Under the pieces are notes generated by a model. It had not been told where the DNA came from. It searched no databases and saw nothing but the letters and a program-made list of their open reading frames with translations. The translations under genes and the position numbers were made by a program. A DNA stretch of 64,000 nucleotides from Adineta steineri (taxonomy: Eukaryota; Rotifera; Eurotatoria; Adinetida; Adinetidae), in NCBI GenBank assembly GCA_905250115.1, contig CAJNOI010000135.1, positions 5,614 through 69,613 on the forward strand, written 5' to 3'. Of the stretch, positions 31,167 to 43,717 are shown one piece after another (the first letter of the stretch is position 1; the number at the start of each line of letters is the position of its first letter).

Positions 31167-33524
31167 CATTAGTATTTGTAATACTCAATTATCACATGTG
31201 ATTTATCTATAACTGCATAATAAGCGAACTATAGATATTGTTTCAGATTATTCATACAATGCTAATCATAGAGTGTATCGAAGTTGCACTAGTAATACCT
31301 TCGGTATTGTTTTCTTTGATACAATTCATATTATTTTTTTTTATGCGAGTACAATTCTTTTTGACAGATTTTATTGATTAAAAAATCATAGTTTAAATGT
31401 TTTCAAAAAAATGTAAGATTATTTGGTATATACGCACTGCAATTTGACTTGAATAATCATAACAGATATCATAGTCATACTTAATGAAATCGTGAGAAGA
31501 AATGAAAAAAAAAACAATACATGAAGATAAATCTCAATTAATCATATGTATTTAAGATCTCACCGAATTTAATATAAAATGGCATATTGATTGACGTATA
31601 TTATTTCTATCATATACTCAATCGTTCGGAATACAGCACTAAGAAAGAAATATATCAAACCAATGAAAACAAATAAAAGAGATCCATTAAAGCTATTTTA
31701 GATATTTACAAAATAAGAAAAAAACGTTTTAAACTCTAAATATTCGAAATAATATGCTCCTTCGAAAATCGTCATATATTTGAAACAATACCGAAAGTAA
31801 ATAAAAATAAATTCGCTGACTCTTTCCATAACACTACAAATTGCACGTACTATCATTCTCAACAAAATACTTTATATATCTCGGTACTTCATATATTTAT
31901 AATTGGATTTTTCAACAATCATGATTTATAGAATAATTTCTTTAACAAAGTGACTAAAGAATAAATGAGTGAATATTTATGGATGCAGCTGATACTAATG
32001 TTTTTTCTATGACATTATATATATATCAATCAGCGAGTGAACGAATTGAATAAACAATAGAAATACAGTGACCCCAATCAAACGAAAATATAAAATATAT
32101 ATATCTTTTTTTTTTCTTTTCTTTATATAACTATATCAAATTGAAAAAAATAACTTGTTTATGCACATTATTAGTAAGTACTAAAGATATAAGAAAAATG
32201 ATATTAATATTGGCGATTGAAATATGTGATATATAAAAGTAAGAGTAATTAAAAAAATATAGAAACATGTGCTTTTACTTTATACAAGGAGAAATTAATA
32301 AGAAAAAATAAAAACAAGCCTTTATATTAACGAATTTGATATCTAATAGGTAAAGAGAATAGTGAGTCGCAGCATATAAGAGCAATAGACCGTGGAGTAT
32401 AGAAGTAAAAGAAAGAAAAAGAAATATATTTGGATTGATTATTGCTCGCTTTATCGTTGTACAAAAGTAGGGAATATAAAAAAAAAATTAAAGGTAAGTA
32501 TACGTTTGTACAGAAGCGACGCACGTTACTCACCTATACATGAATAGATAAACACCACAAATGTATACATTAAATATTTTTATATGTTGTTTTGTAGCAT
32601 ATTTACAATAGTTTAGTCTAGATTATTTGTAAAGTTTTTGTTATTTAGGGAACGAATTTAAAATATTCAAAAAATATAAGACTTTCTATTTAATAATAAT
32701 TCAGTTTGAGTTTTTTTAAAAAAAAATCAATTTTGAAGAGCTATATGTTATCGAATAAGATTTATTCTCTTAACTTCGCCATTTTGAATTTGTCGCTGTT
32801 TCTAATACGAAAGACAAGGAAAAAAATATTTGTTTAAGGTTTACTAAAATAATATTTGACCAACTAATTGCGTGGTGTTTTTTTCTTATTAAAATGAAAA
32901 GAAAAAAGTAGATGCATGCATGAATAACCACTGCAGTGAAAAATATATGAATAAGAGCATTATTTTTTATCGTCTTCATTATTTTTTCATTCATTTGTAA
33001 ACACCGCCGACGCTTTGACTCTAATCGTCTCTGATATTATTTGTGCGTAGTCAGTATTATTTAAATGATATTTTTTGCATATCAGAACTCATTGTCTTAG
33101 TTTAAAATTTGATTTTTAATTATTTGATCGTATTCTTATCTCTGCAAACACATTAGGTTAAGTATAACTCATTTTGAAATCTATTTTTTTTAATATGTCA
33201 GCATGATCGGTGATTTAATGAATTGTCTTTCGAAAAGTGAATAACACATGTTGTGAGAAGCATTTATTGTATCTTTTATATTATTTATCAAAAATAATGT
33301 TTGAGATTCTATTTTTTTTTCAAAATTAAATGACCAAATAGGTGAGAATTACTAGTCAGCCATACAGACTGATCATTTTGTTACTAATATACTCTATCTA
33401 TTGAAAAAAATCGTATTGAGAATAAAATAGAATGAATTTTCTACCCTATAGACAACGTCCTTCGGTAATACATTAAAAATACTTAAGTATACAACTGTTT
33501 TTTTACATTGTAGATATAAACAAC
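31167..33524. other. Long AT-rich intergenic region, nothing recognised
   Basis: About 2.4 kb with T- and A-tracts and short ORFs lacking any familiar motif. No hairpin member, transposon end or RNA gene was seen. Confidence 0.5.
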
Positions 33525-34221
33525 ATGCGAAACAACAAAGGAGCGGTGATATGCCTTTCGGTGGGCCTGTGTATTTTAATCTTTCTGATAATTGTGTCAG
33601 CAATTATCGGTGTCGCAGGATTTAAAACTTATAGGACAGAGAAGAAAGCTCTGTCGATTTACAAAGAAACATCGTGTTTGGTCACAAACTACACATTAGC
33701 TAAAAGCAATTGTACAAGCGAAACTTGTACCGGTTCTGGATTCCTTCGTGTTTGTAAAAAGCGTTCTTACCCTTGTAACGTAGAATCATATAAAGTAAGA
33801 TACAATATATCGAGTAACGAAATAGTCGCAATTAAATATAACGTATCGGCGGGGGACACAATTAAAGCTCAATACAATACATCGACTGCACAACTTAAAT
33901 ACAATGTATCGAATGTACAAACAATCGAGACCACATTTGAGGGATCGGGTGGACCAGGACCCAATTCGGTAAGCAACTCTAATTGTAAATAACAAACTAT
34001 ATTTTTATATTAAAATGTAGACAAATCATACGTATAAATGTTACTACAACAAGCCAAATCCAAAATTAATTCGATGGAATTGGCCAAAACCACATCGCTA
34101 TTTGATTATGTTATTGGTAGGATGGATATGTTTCGTTGTCTTTGTTTTATTAGCAATTGGCGCTGGAATCTATTTAGTTATTCTTAGCCGACGTTCTAAT
34201 AACTATAATCAATTAGAATAA
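33525..34221 (+). CDS. Two-pass membrane protein, DUF3592-like
   Basis: Exons 33525-33968 and 34021-34221 are separated by a 52-bp phase-0 intron and give about 214 residues. TM1 (about 8-32) follows a short N-terminus. An extracellular region with four paired-looking Cys and many N-x-T/S sequons (YNISS, YNVSA, YNTST, YNVSN) carries repeated KYN/QYN strands. After splicing come CYYNKPNPKLIRW and TM2 (LIMLLVGWICFVVFVLLAIGAG). The CYYNPxNP motif before TM2 is typical of the DUF3592 group. Reading through the intron instead ends after SVSNSNCK at 155 residues, without TM2. Function is unknown. Confidence 0.75.
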
Positions 34222-35348
34222 ATTGTTATTACAAGTACAATTCGATGATACATTTATAAAACTAAAATAACTAATAATCTTTTATTTCATTAATTTTTTT
34301 TAATATTTTAATCACCTATTCATTAATCTATATCTTATTTTTTTTATTCTAACTCAGCATTTTAAAATATACTTCTCTTCGTAAAAATAAATTATTTTCA
34401 AGATAATTAGATCGTATATGCCAATCATGGTGTGGAAGTTTTGGGTGTAGATAAAATAGAATACCGACACCTACTCTTATGCATATTTCTCTTTGTTGTT
34501 AAGTGTGAGTGTGTATAAAAGATAAAGAAAAGACACCCACACCATTCAATGGTGATAAAAATGAAGTAGATGCCGTGATTTGTTTCATCTGAAAATAATC
34601 AATAATTTCTTAACCAATCTAATCGAAGCTGTATACACTGACTGGAGAACTTATAATTGAAGTTAAGTAACTTTGATAAATCCTGTTGTCAAATTTATGA
34701 TATTGTCAATGATTGCAACTTCGAGAAGACGTATACATTCGTTTGCCACGTTGTAGAGAGAATGAAACAAAAAAAAAAGAAATAGAAAATGTTGCTATCC
34801 AGTCAGACAAGCTTTGACAATACCAATACTTTTACGCGTTAAAAATGAATTTTTTTACAATTGAGCATATGTCGTCCGAGTTTGGGTGTAGATGGAAGGG
34901 TAAATGCGAGTTAAAGATAACAATAACGTATGTAATTGCATAGATATTGTTACATTCATATCTGCATATGCCTTCACGTATTCTTTCATATCATATCTCA
35001 TTTTCTGTTATACACATTCCCTGTTTCTTTTTCTTTCTCTTTCATGGTTTTGTTCTTTATTTGAATAAGATACAATGTGAAGAGAGGGTCCTCTTATAGA
35101 CATCCACCGTCGCGAGATGCTTATAAAACATATTTACCTTGCTTGTTCTTCTTATTGAATAAACTCCTCCATCAAGACAAGTTAGCAATTTCGCCGATTG
35201 TTGTTGTTTCTGCATTACAAGTGCGGGGAAGAAAAAGTATATCAGATCTCTCTAAAAGAATCCAGAAAAAGAATGATATTCTGTTTCTTTTATTTAAAAG
35301 AAACTTTTTAAGAGTCACAAAACAAAGAATTTGTTTCATTCATATAGT
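34222..35348. other. Intergenic with three telomere-like hairpins
   Basis: Hairpin-like pairs occur near 34430-34485 (TTTTGGGTGTAGAT with CGACACCTACTC), 34503-34550 (AGTGTGAGTGTGTAT with ACACCCACACC) and 34880-34990 (GTTTGGGTGTAGAT with ATTCATATCTGC). The second pair has AAAGATAA in the loop, as does the copy at 56641. No gene is seen. Confidence 0.45.
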
Positions 35349-38300
35349 ATGGCGACTGAAAATAACGACGAGAAACTTCTAAAACAATGTATTCAATCTA
35401 TTATTGATGCTGTTTCCGATACAATTAATCAGTCACCAGGAGAAAACAATTCCCCACAATTACTCAATAATCTACGAAAAAAAATTAATAAAATCGCAGA
35501 CAAATCTTTTTCTTCATTATCAACACAATGTCGAAATTATCTTTTGAATATTTTATGTGAATATCATTATAGTGAAAAACACAAGACTTTATCTGATTCA
35601 TTTACAAACGATATGTTAGATTCATTTTTACAGGATCTTCAAGGTCGATTACAATCTCTTGATGTCTTTCACGCTGCATGGAGTGGTAATCAATTGATTG
35701 TTGAAGAATTTATTGAAGACTATCCGCAGTTAATGGATAAAACGGGTCTTTATGAAACTACACTTCTGTATTCAGCAGCTCGAAATAATCATTTCGATTT
35801 AGTCAAATATCTTATTGAAGACGCTGAATGTTCTGTCAATGCTCGAAATGAAGAATATGTTCAGAAAGATCAAGCAGTTACTACAAAAAGAGCAACCATT
35901 AGTTCAGTAGCATTACATGCTGTTTGTTTTCAAGGACATTTAGATATTGTCACCTATTTAATTTCACATGGTGGTGATTATTATATATTAAATAATGCTA
36001 ATGAAACACCTGTTCAAAATGGACAACGTACATCCAATATTCGAGAATTTTTTAAAGACTTTTTAATATTTGGTTATTCAACAAATTTATCAAATCTTTC
36101 AAAGAAAACAATTCTGCATGAAATCAAAGCTCATACAGATTTCATAGTCGATTGTATCTGAGAATATAAACCGATAGCAATGGAACAATGGATTGCGTTT
36201 CCACCAGATATATCAGATCAACTTCAACAATCGTTAACTAAAAAAACATTTGAAACTGAACTTCGTTTGAAAACAGGTCGAGATCGTTCTCATATTTCAA
36301 TTACAAAATTTCTACGTTTCGGACCAGATCCTGAAAAACCCAATAATTCTGCTTGGATTCGTTGTCGAGGTTCATCACTTCAAAATTTTCATTGTTATGC
36401 TCAATGGCAAATGATGTTTATTCGACATCCAACAGGCACCATCAATCCATCGCCTTCGATAGAAGTACTTGATATGTCAACAGGTGATAATATTCAATTT
36501 AATTCATGATATACTGTTGATGATCAAATCAATTTGATACTAGAAACAGCAATGAATTATCGAAGACGATATGTTAATATTGTTTTAAAAATTCTTGAAA
36601 ATGAACGAATAACATTAAATCTAGAGACTTTTTCATTTACAAATGGACAAAATACAATTGTAGGTTTTTTAAGATGGATACCAAAATTAATCTCGAATAT
36701 GACAGATTTATTATCTGTTGATAATTTTGAATTAACTAATAATTCGAGTGTTATATTACTTACAACAACATGTGTCAAACAAGCACAAGATAATAAAATT
36801 ATTTCGCCCGATCAAATGCGTTACTACTATGAGTTGATATATGAGAATGCCTTTCAAAACGATGATTTAGAATTTTCAAATAAGGTTACAATATTCATCT
36901 ATATAATAATTAAACTGAATAATTTCTTTGATTTTAGCGAGGAGAAAACGAAAATGATACGAATAATCTAATACAAGTTATTCAAGGTGATTTATTAATG
37001 GAAACGGTAAGTTTAACTATGCGAAAAATATCTGAAATTGATTGAAAATTGTATAGACTGATGTGATTGTTGTTTGTTCATTATCGAAATTTTTAATGGA
37101 CCACGTTTTTAACGCTGGTGGAAAATCATTAAGATCTGCTTTTGATAAAAAAAGGAAAGAAAACGAAAACTATTCGATAATTAGTATTCGAACAGAAGGT
37201 TCACTTAAATGTAAAGCAATTTATTTTGTTCCATGGAAACCAAATTCTGATGAAAATCGACTTTGTCAATCAATTAAACAATTAGTAAAAAATGTCATTA
37301 AAAAAGCAGTGAGTGAAAATTTTCAAAGTGTTGCTTTTCCGGCTATTGGCTGTGGAGGATTTGAATGTTCAACAAGTCTTATTGCTAAGACATTTATCGG
37401 TCAATGTCAACGATTATTAGTGAAATATCCTTTATCAATTGTATTTGTCATTCAACCTGAAAAAGTTGAGATCTATGATGAATTTCGTCAACATATTGGT
37501 TTATCCAAACATGGACAAACAACAGTCAAAGAACCACCAGTATCTTTAAGAATAGGAAATGGAATTATTGAAGTAAAAAAAGATGATATTACAAAGCAAA
37601 AAGTAAATATTTCTTTCGAATAATTTAAATAATCATATCTTGTTTGTTGTTTTTAGGTTGATGTTATTATTGGTAGTTCATCATCAGAAATTTACGACAG
37701 ATTTTATTAAAAGCCGCTGGTGGTCAAGCTCAAATTGTTTATACTAAAGAACTAACAGCTAATTTAAATGCATCAGTTATTATTACTCCATCAGGTCATT
37801 TGCATTGTAAAAATATCTTCTTTTTCAAATGGGAACCAAATAAAAATAAAACTATTCTTCAACAATCTATAGTCGATCTCATATCGAATATAGTACAACA
37901 TGTTAACTCATATAAATATACTTCAATTGCATTTCCTGCTCTTGGATGTGGTAAACATGCTTGTTCAGTTGATATTGTTGTTAAAACAATGGTTAGAGAA
38001 ATGAAACAACAAATTAAAAAGAATGGATTACCATGGACAGAAAAATTCATTATTCATCCAAGTCAACAAAATATTTATGATGAATTTTGTAAACAAGTTC
38101 TATCATCGGATCATGCATCCAACGATTATCGATTACCTTCAACATGGGAACGATCTGATGACGATGAAATACGATTTATTGTACCGAAAAATACCGACGA
38201 ATATAAACAAATTATCAGTAAATTTAATGAACAAATGCAAGGAAACTATAGTCAAATTCTCAAACTAGAACGAATTCAAAGCGAACGATGGTATATGTAA

Positions 38301-38735
38301 TATGTTGCACATAAAAAAGAATTTAAGAAACGTTTTGGTATCGATACAGAAAAACGTCTATATCATGGTTGTCCAGAAGGACCGGCAGATGCGATTATAC
38401 AAGATTGTTTTAATCGAAGTTTTGCTGGCGTCAATGGTATTTTTTATTTAGTAAAATTTCAATTATATCTCTATGAATCGATTTTAGGTACACTGTATGG
38501 TTTTGGGGTTTATTTTTCATCACGGGCAACTTACAGCCATGGCTATGCAGTATCAAATAAAAATAAAGAGCATTGCATGTTTGTTTGCCGTGTTCTTGCT
38601 GGAAAAACTACTAAAGGAGATGGTTCAATGAAAGTTCGGCCAGCTGGATTCGACTCAACGACAGATAGAATTCACATGACTGTTACTTATCATGATGCTC
38701 AAGCATATGCTGAATACTTAATAACCTACCAATAA
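35349..38735 (+). pseudogene. Ankyrin-macro-macro-PARP catalytic gene with stops and frameshift
   Basis: Domain order is: helical N-terminus; ankyrin repeats (ETTLLYSAARNNHFDLVKYL and HAVCFQGHLDIVTYLISHGG, about 35750-35990); an uncharacterised middle; macro domain 1 (VIQGDLLMET|TDVIVVCS across a GT-AG intron, AFPAIGCGGFECS); macro domain 2 (VDVIIGSSSSE, AFPALGCGKHACS); and a PARP domain (EKRLYHGC, FNRSFAGVNG|TLYGFGVYFSS, DAQAYAEYLITYQ). The PARP end has His and Tyr but no clear Glu, so it is of mono-ADP-ribosylating type. Damage: TGA at 36159-36161, TGA at 36507-36509 (this one could lie in an unrecognised short intron), a one-base loss near 37690-37696, and TAA at 38298-38300 where Gln is expected. 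Introns include 36889-36937 and 37603-37656. The architecture resembles PARP14-type proteins of nucleic acid and stress responses. Confidence 0.82.
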
Positions 38736-39190
38736 AACATAAATCTATTATTTTGATTATTTAACTATTCAAGATTTCGAATGAACTTATTTTTATACTT
38801 TATAATGAATTTAAACTTCAGCTTCTTTAAAACAAATGTGCGTTTGAATATACAATTTAAATTTCTTTTCTTTTGTTGAGAGTATGGACGTGGATGATTA
38901 ATAAGACACCTTTATCTTTCTCGATTCCGCGAAAGAATTCTTTTTTCTTTCATTCTCGAAGCTTATCAGTTTCTATTTGCATCTCATTTGACTGGCGATG
39001 AAGACAACCACAGTTGAAATATTATCCAGCTGCTTGTTCTCCTACTCACTTTCAGAGAGAATGTATACCTTTTTTTATGGACTATATAAAGTCTCGAATA
39101 ACTTCTTTTTTTTCATTCTTACTACTCTTACAGATTACAATTCATCATAAGTGTTGTTGAAAACAAACTGTTTTTTTTTAAGAAGTATTG
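38736..39190. other. Intergenic, promoter side of ART-like gene
   Basis: AT-rich with a CT-rich stretch. A single arm GAGAGTATGGACGTGGATGATTAATAAGACACC near 38878 is a weak hairpin-family trace. Confidence 0.35.
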
Positions 39191-40997
39191 ATGGAGAACT
39201 CAAAGCATTCGAAATCTGCAGGTCATTTACAAAAAATCTATCAATACAATCGTGATATCTCCGAATGTCGTCAAGGCGTTATATTTATGACTCAGAAAGA
39301 GCAGGAGAGGGGATATAGAATCAATCAAACAGATAGCAGAAATATGGAAACAATATACTTACGAATGAATCGATTACATTTATTACGACATGATGAAATA
39401 ATAAGAGCTTTTTCTAATGGTGTCGTCTCGCGAGAAATACCAGAAATACCACTTTTCCCTAAAATTGGTACGCGATTATACATGAACAATCATCAACACA
39501 GGAATAATAATCATTCGAAGAAAAGAAATATCAAAGCAGACTCGAGAACAAAACCATCTGTTGAGCGCCCAACATCACCAATTCCTGTACTCCAAGTCGC
39601 TACTGTTGTCTTCGAAAAAAATCGAGCTACCATTGACATGAAAATCAAACAAACGGAATCGGATAGTAATCCTGAGAATGATACGAACGACAAAGATGAT
39701 GATATTGTCTATCCAATTGGTGTCAAAGATCATCGTCCGTATAAAATTGTCGCTCAATATCGACGAATGTTGGGGAAATCAACTGATTTTATAGCTGAAC
39801 CTCTTTGTATTGGTGAAAATGAAACAGAAACAGCTGTGCTTGGTTTGAGTAGCTTTGCTGAAAAACACGGCTGTGATTTAATGTTCACCGATGAGGATCA
39901 TCGATTTGACAATAGTATGTATCGTGCTGCTTGTGGTACAGCTGATTTAGGTATTATTCATCTTCTGGCTACTGATGCAGTTCAAACAGCGACTTTTTGT
40001 TTCGTTATGGATTTCGATTTTAATCATGAATTTCAACAATCCACAGAGAAAGTAGAGACATTTGTGATGGATTTTTGTCAAGCAATTGCGAAAGTCATAT
40101 CATGTGATACAAACAATGTTCGCATATTTTCGATTAGTAAAATGGAAAAAGAAAAGCAGAAGAGTGAAGTGAAGTTTGGTGTGACATCGCTAGAAACAGA
40201 AAAGACTGAACAACTTGCAGAAATATTAAAGGTATTCTTCCTTAAAAATTATTGTAAGAAACATAAATTGGACTTTGTTTTTACTGACTACGCTTCTATT
40301 CATCGGAGTATTAAACAAAATCTTGAGTTCACTTATATTTTAGATTCATGCTCGGTCAGGCTTCAGTGATGACAAAATTCTTGCTCGTGTTCTTGCTCGT
40401 GACTATGATTATACATGGAAACCAGCATTACAAACTTTAAAATTACATGCAAGTGATCTTGCTCCTGAGTTTAACTTCGATTATAGGCCGAATTCTACAC
40501 CTAATCAACTTGAACGTGGAAGTCATCCCTACTATTTACCTCGTGGTTGGTATCGTCATGCTCTCCGCGTTCTACACAAGTATGAAAAGGATCCAAAATG
40601 GCTCGATCACTCCAATACGCAAGGTGAATGGCCAGTTGTCTATCATGGAACAAAGTCTTGGGCAGTTTCAAGTATTGCTCAACAAGGTTTAATGACTAAT
40701 GCTGTCAAAGTTGATTTAATGCGGCCAGAAGCCATCCAACAGATGGGAGTCGAAGCGGATCGTCCTGGTCTATATGTCGCTACACACTGTGAGGGTGGAG
40801 CTGTCCTCTATACTGAACCGTTTACAGTCAGTCCGCTACCAGATAAGACTGAAAGTTTCCGAATAGTATTTCAATGTCGTGTTAAGCCCGAAAAATTCAC
40901 AGTTCATGAAAGTCCAGTACACGAGGGTCATGCATGGCGTTATGTTGATGCAAATTCCATACGTCCATATGGTATTTTATTGAAGAAAGAAGATTAA
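39191..40997 (+). CDS. ART-fold-like protein with YHGT motif, rotifer-expanded type
   Basis: Two exons, 39191-40231 and 40344-40997, are joined in phase 0 across a 112-bp intron (ILK|IHARSGFSDDKIL) and give about 564 residues. The N-terminal third is charged and low-complexity. The middle holds a CDLMFTDED-type module. The C-terminal domain runs YYLPRGWYRHALRVL, WPVVYHGTKSWAVSSIAQQG, GLYVATHCEGG, RIVFQCRVKPEKF and SIRPYGILLKKE. The YHGT..I...G and GLYVAT strands resemble an ADP-ribosyltransferase-like fold with a late [VR]xPYGI strand. As I recall, similar proteins are abundant in rotifers and molluscs. Catalysis is not established. It follows the PARP pseudogene in the same direction. The start is the ATG after an in-frame TTG. 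Confidence 0.75.
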
Positions 40998-41392
40998 GTA
41001 ATAAGCTCAAACTGATTTACGAACTGAATATCAAAATAGTTCATGGTGTTTCTTTTCTAATAAAAGTTTTTCTTTTTCAATGCTTCTCTGTATCATTTTT
41101 ATTTTACCTTTAACTAACCTCTCGAAAAACATTCAAGAACAGAATGCTGACTGTATGGAATATTATTCAACCATAGCCTTTTTTCAAATGAATATTTTAA
41201 GAAAAAAAAGACTTCTCCAATAATCGTTTGAATGCTTTTATGCGCTTATATACTCTTTTCTTTTTTAAAATAAAATAAAACCTTGCTTGCGAATGAATCA
41301 AACACTTTGAGTCTTTCTGAATAGAGAAACATTTGAACACGGTGTAATCAAATAGATCAGTCACGAACTGATATTTATTGAGAACAATGTAG
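40998..41392. other. Convergent intergenic region
   Basis: AT-rich spacer between the 3' ends of the ART-like gene and the TOM1-like gene. Probably holds both polyadenylation regions; no gene seen. Confidence 0.5.
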
Positions 41393-43617
41393 TCATTTTT
41401 TTGCATCCGATGTAACATAACGATATTGAGTAATTTTGTAGTTACCATCAGCAGAATTGTCATCAGAAGTTGTCAATCGTTTGACTCTTAATGAAACTTC
41501 CGATCCAGTGACAGAAGTTTCATTATTAGGCTGATCCTTGAAAAATAAGTACACATTTATAAATTATCTTTCTTGTTTATTACATACCTCTGCATTTCTA
41601 CTCTAATTATGCTCATCAAAACCACTACTATCATCTTGGTAATCAGAGATCTAAATGTGAAGAAAGAGTAGATAGAAACGTATTTTATTCATCTGTTTAG
41701 TAAATATAGTATTGGCTTTATTTTGGAATTCCAGAAGTTACCTGAATCTTTTCTTGATTTCGATTAAGTTTGATAGAACCAGCAGCAGACATTGCACGTT
41801 TTACACTAGAATCAAACATATTGATTACAAAAGACTTTGTAATGAACAAAAATAATCCTACGTTGTGGCTTTAGTTGTTGATCGTGGTACAGCATCTGGC
41901 AATGGAGCAAGCTCTATGAAGAAAATTATCTTATACTCAAATAGCTTCAAATAAGAATAAGATACAAACTGATATTTCGAAGTTTCATTGGTAATATTGA
42001 TTGATCATCATGTTCCTGTGTTTCGGAGTTTCGTGTTGGTACATTAGAACGTCGTTCAGACAGATTCCCAGGACTGACATTGTACTCTACAGTCGATAAT
42101 GATCCACGATTCGTTGGCAATGATTTGCGGCCAGTCGATGGTCTTTTTAGTTCTTCTACAGTTTGATTCGAGTCCGAATCGTTATCATCCGTATCAACCG
42201 GTTTTTGCTATGACCATAAAAGAAAGAAAAACCATCAAACTAGAAAGATGCGCTTTCGAATGGTGCTTACTTTTCTATCGTTTTTCACAATTTTCAAGTG
42301 ATAAGCTAGTGGTTGCCGAGAGGCCTCACGTCTTTCCATATACAATCTGTAATCATTGAATGCTCTATTCAATCGATCATTACATCGCAGAAAATCCACT
42401 AGAAAAACAATCGATCTGAAGCAATTTCAAATGAAGTTTACATTGTCCTACCAGCAATATCCTCGATTGCCACAATCGAAAGTAAATTGACCAATCTTGC
42501 TTGCATCTTTTTGCACGTTTTATATAGATCCTTACTTCAAAACAAATAATAGAAAAATACGTGACCCAAACTATTGCTACTTACTGTAAAGAGCTGCCAG
42601 TCTTCTGCATGTTCATAGCCTGGTTTTAATTTTGCAATCATTTCTTCGAACACATCTAAATTAATGTGAACAAGATCGAGTTCACTACGAAGTTTAGCAA
42701 TCTGTTCATCCGGTAAATGACGAATAACTGGTGAAGTATTTGTATCATGTTGATATTGATCTGCATCGACAGAATCAGTTCGATTATAGGAAGGCATTGC
42801 CGTTTTCTACAAAACTATAACTTAGATCTGCATTGCCACATCTTCTCTCTCGTTCTTACCGGACGAGTCATGCTCCTTGATGATGATTGAGACTATTAAG
42901 ATGAAGAATATAATGGTAAAAGAGATACAATAAAAAGTATAGTTCATACCATTGTTCGAGAGAGTGGTGCTGAATTTTTTGCTGGAATCTATTAGACAAT
43001 ATATCGATAAAACATAATAGTGCAATAGAATAAATTACTTCCGTCGACAATGACGTTTGAATTACGTGTTGTTCGTCGGCTGGTGGAAATTTAAAGTGTT
43101 GATCTTTGCATACTTGATATAATTCTCGGATAATTTCAAAGCCAGGCTCGTCACCAAATGCAAATGTCCAATACTAGCAATATTGTAATTGTGATAGAAA
43201 ATATATATCTAGTTCGAGAAAAATGATCAAAAAGAAATTCTTACTTGTATCATACCGAGGACTTGTTCTTCGATAGGTAAAGGTGGATTATTTTTCGGAG
43301 GAATGATTGCTTTTAAAGCACGAAGAAAACCTTCATTGGCTATTTCAATGTGTACTATTTTTCCACAGTTCTTGACCAATGCCTCAAGTAACTATTTAAA
43401 AGAAAATAGAATACCATTACAATAAAGATTTTTTTGACATACAGTTAGTGTTAATGCGATTGATCGCCATTCTTGATTGCTTAGCTTTATCTGCAAGTTT
43501 TTTTTTATTAGTTGTATCGCTTCTTTAGCACTATAGAAGACAAGTTTTTTGTTTAACATTACACAAAAAGATATTTGTATACCTATCTTGATCTGTGGCT
43601 ACATCATCACAAATTTT
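41393..43617 (-). CDS. TOM1-like VHS-GAT endosomal sorting protein, 5' partial
   Basis: At least 14 exons on the minus strand: 43617(gap)-43583, 43530-43443, 43391-43245, 43173-43039, 42988-42950, 42892-42860, 42806-42585, 42530-42452, 42398-42271, 42207-41970, 41913-41862, 41805-41742, 41602-41588 and 41536-41393. All phases agree. The VHS domain shows AKEAIQLIKKNL, LLEALVKNCGKIVHIEIAN, PPKNNPPLPIEEQVLGMIQ and FKFPPADE. The GAT domain shows IAKLRSELDLVHINLDVFEEM and TDLYKTCKKMQARLVNLL. The tail is Ser/Thr-rich. TOM1 proteins sort ubiquitinated cargo at endosomes. An alternative acceptor at 41650 reads ISDYQDDSSGFDEHN and stops at TAG 41605-41603, giving a shorter C-terminus. The first VHS exon(s) are in the N gap. 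Confidence 0.88.
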
Positions 43618-43717
43618 NNNNNNNNNNNNNNNNNNNNNNNNNNNNNNNNNNNNNNNNNNNNNNNNNNNNNNNNNNNNNNNNNNNNNNNNNNNNNNNNNNN
43701 NNNNNNNNNNNNNNNNN
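43618..43717. other. Scaffold gap (100 N)
   Basis: Exactly 100 N. It hides the start of the TOM1-like gene, and the right edge begins inside a telomere-like C-rich repeat, a likely cause of assembly failure. Confidence 0.99.

Noticed and set aside
36507..36509. Second TGA of the PARP gene as certain damage
   Set aside because: Kept only as possible damage: an intron of about 62 bp from 36482 with acceptor near 36544 could remove it, although the sequence there looks coding.
40231..40370. Apparent frameshift between the two halves of the ART-like gene
   Set aside because: A GT-AG intron at 40232-40343 joins the halves in phase 0 (ILK|IHARSGFSDD), so no frameshift is needed.
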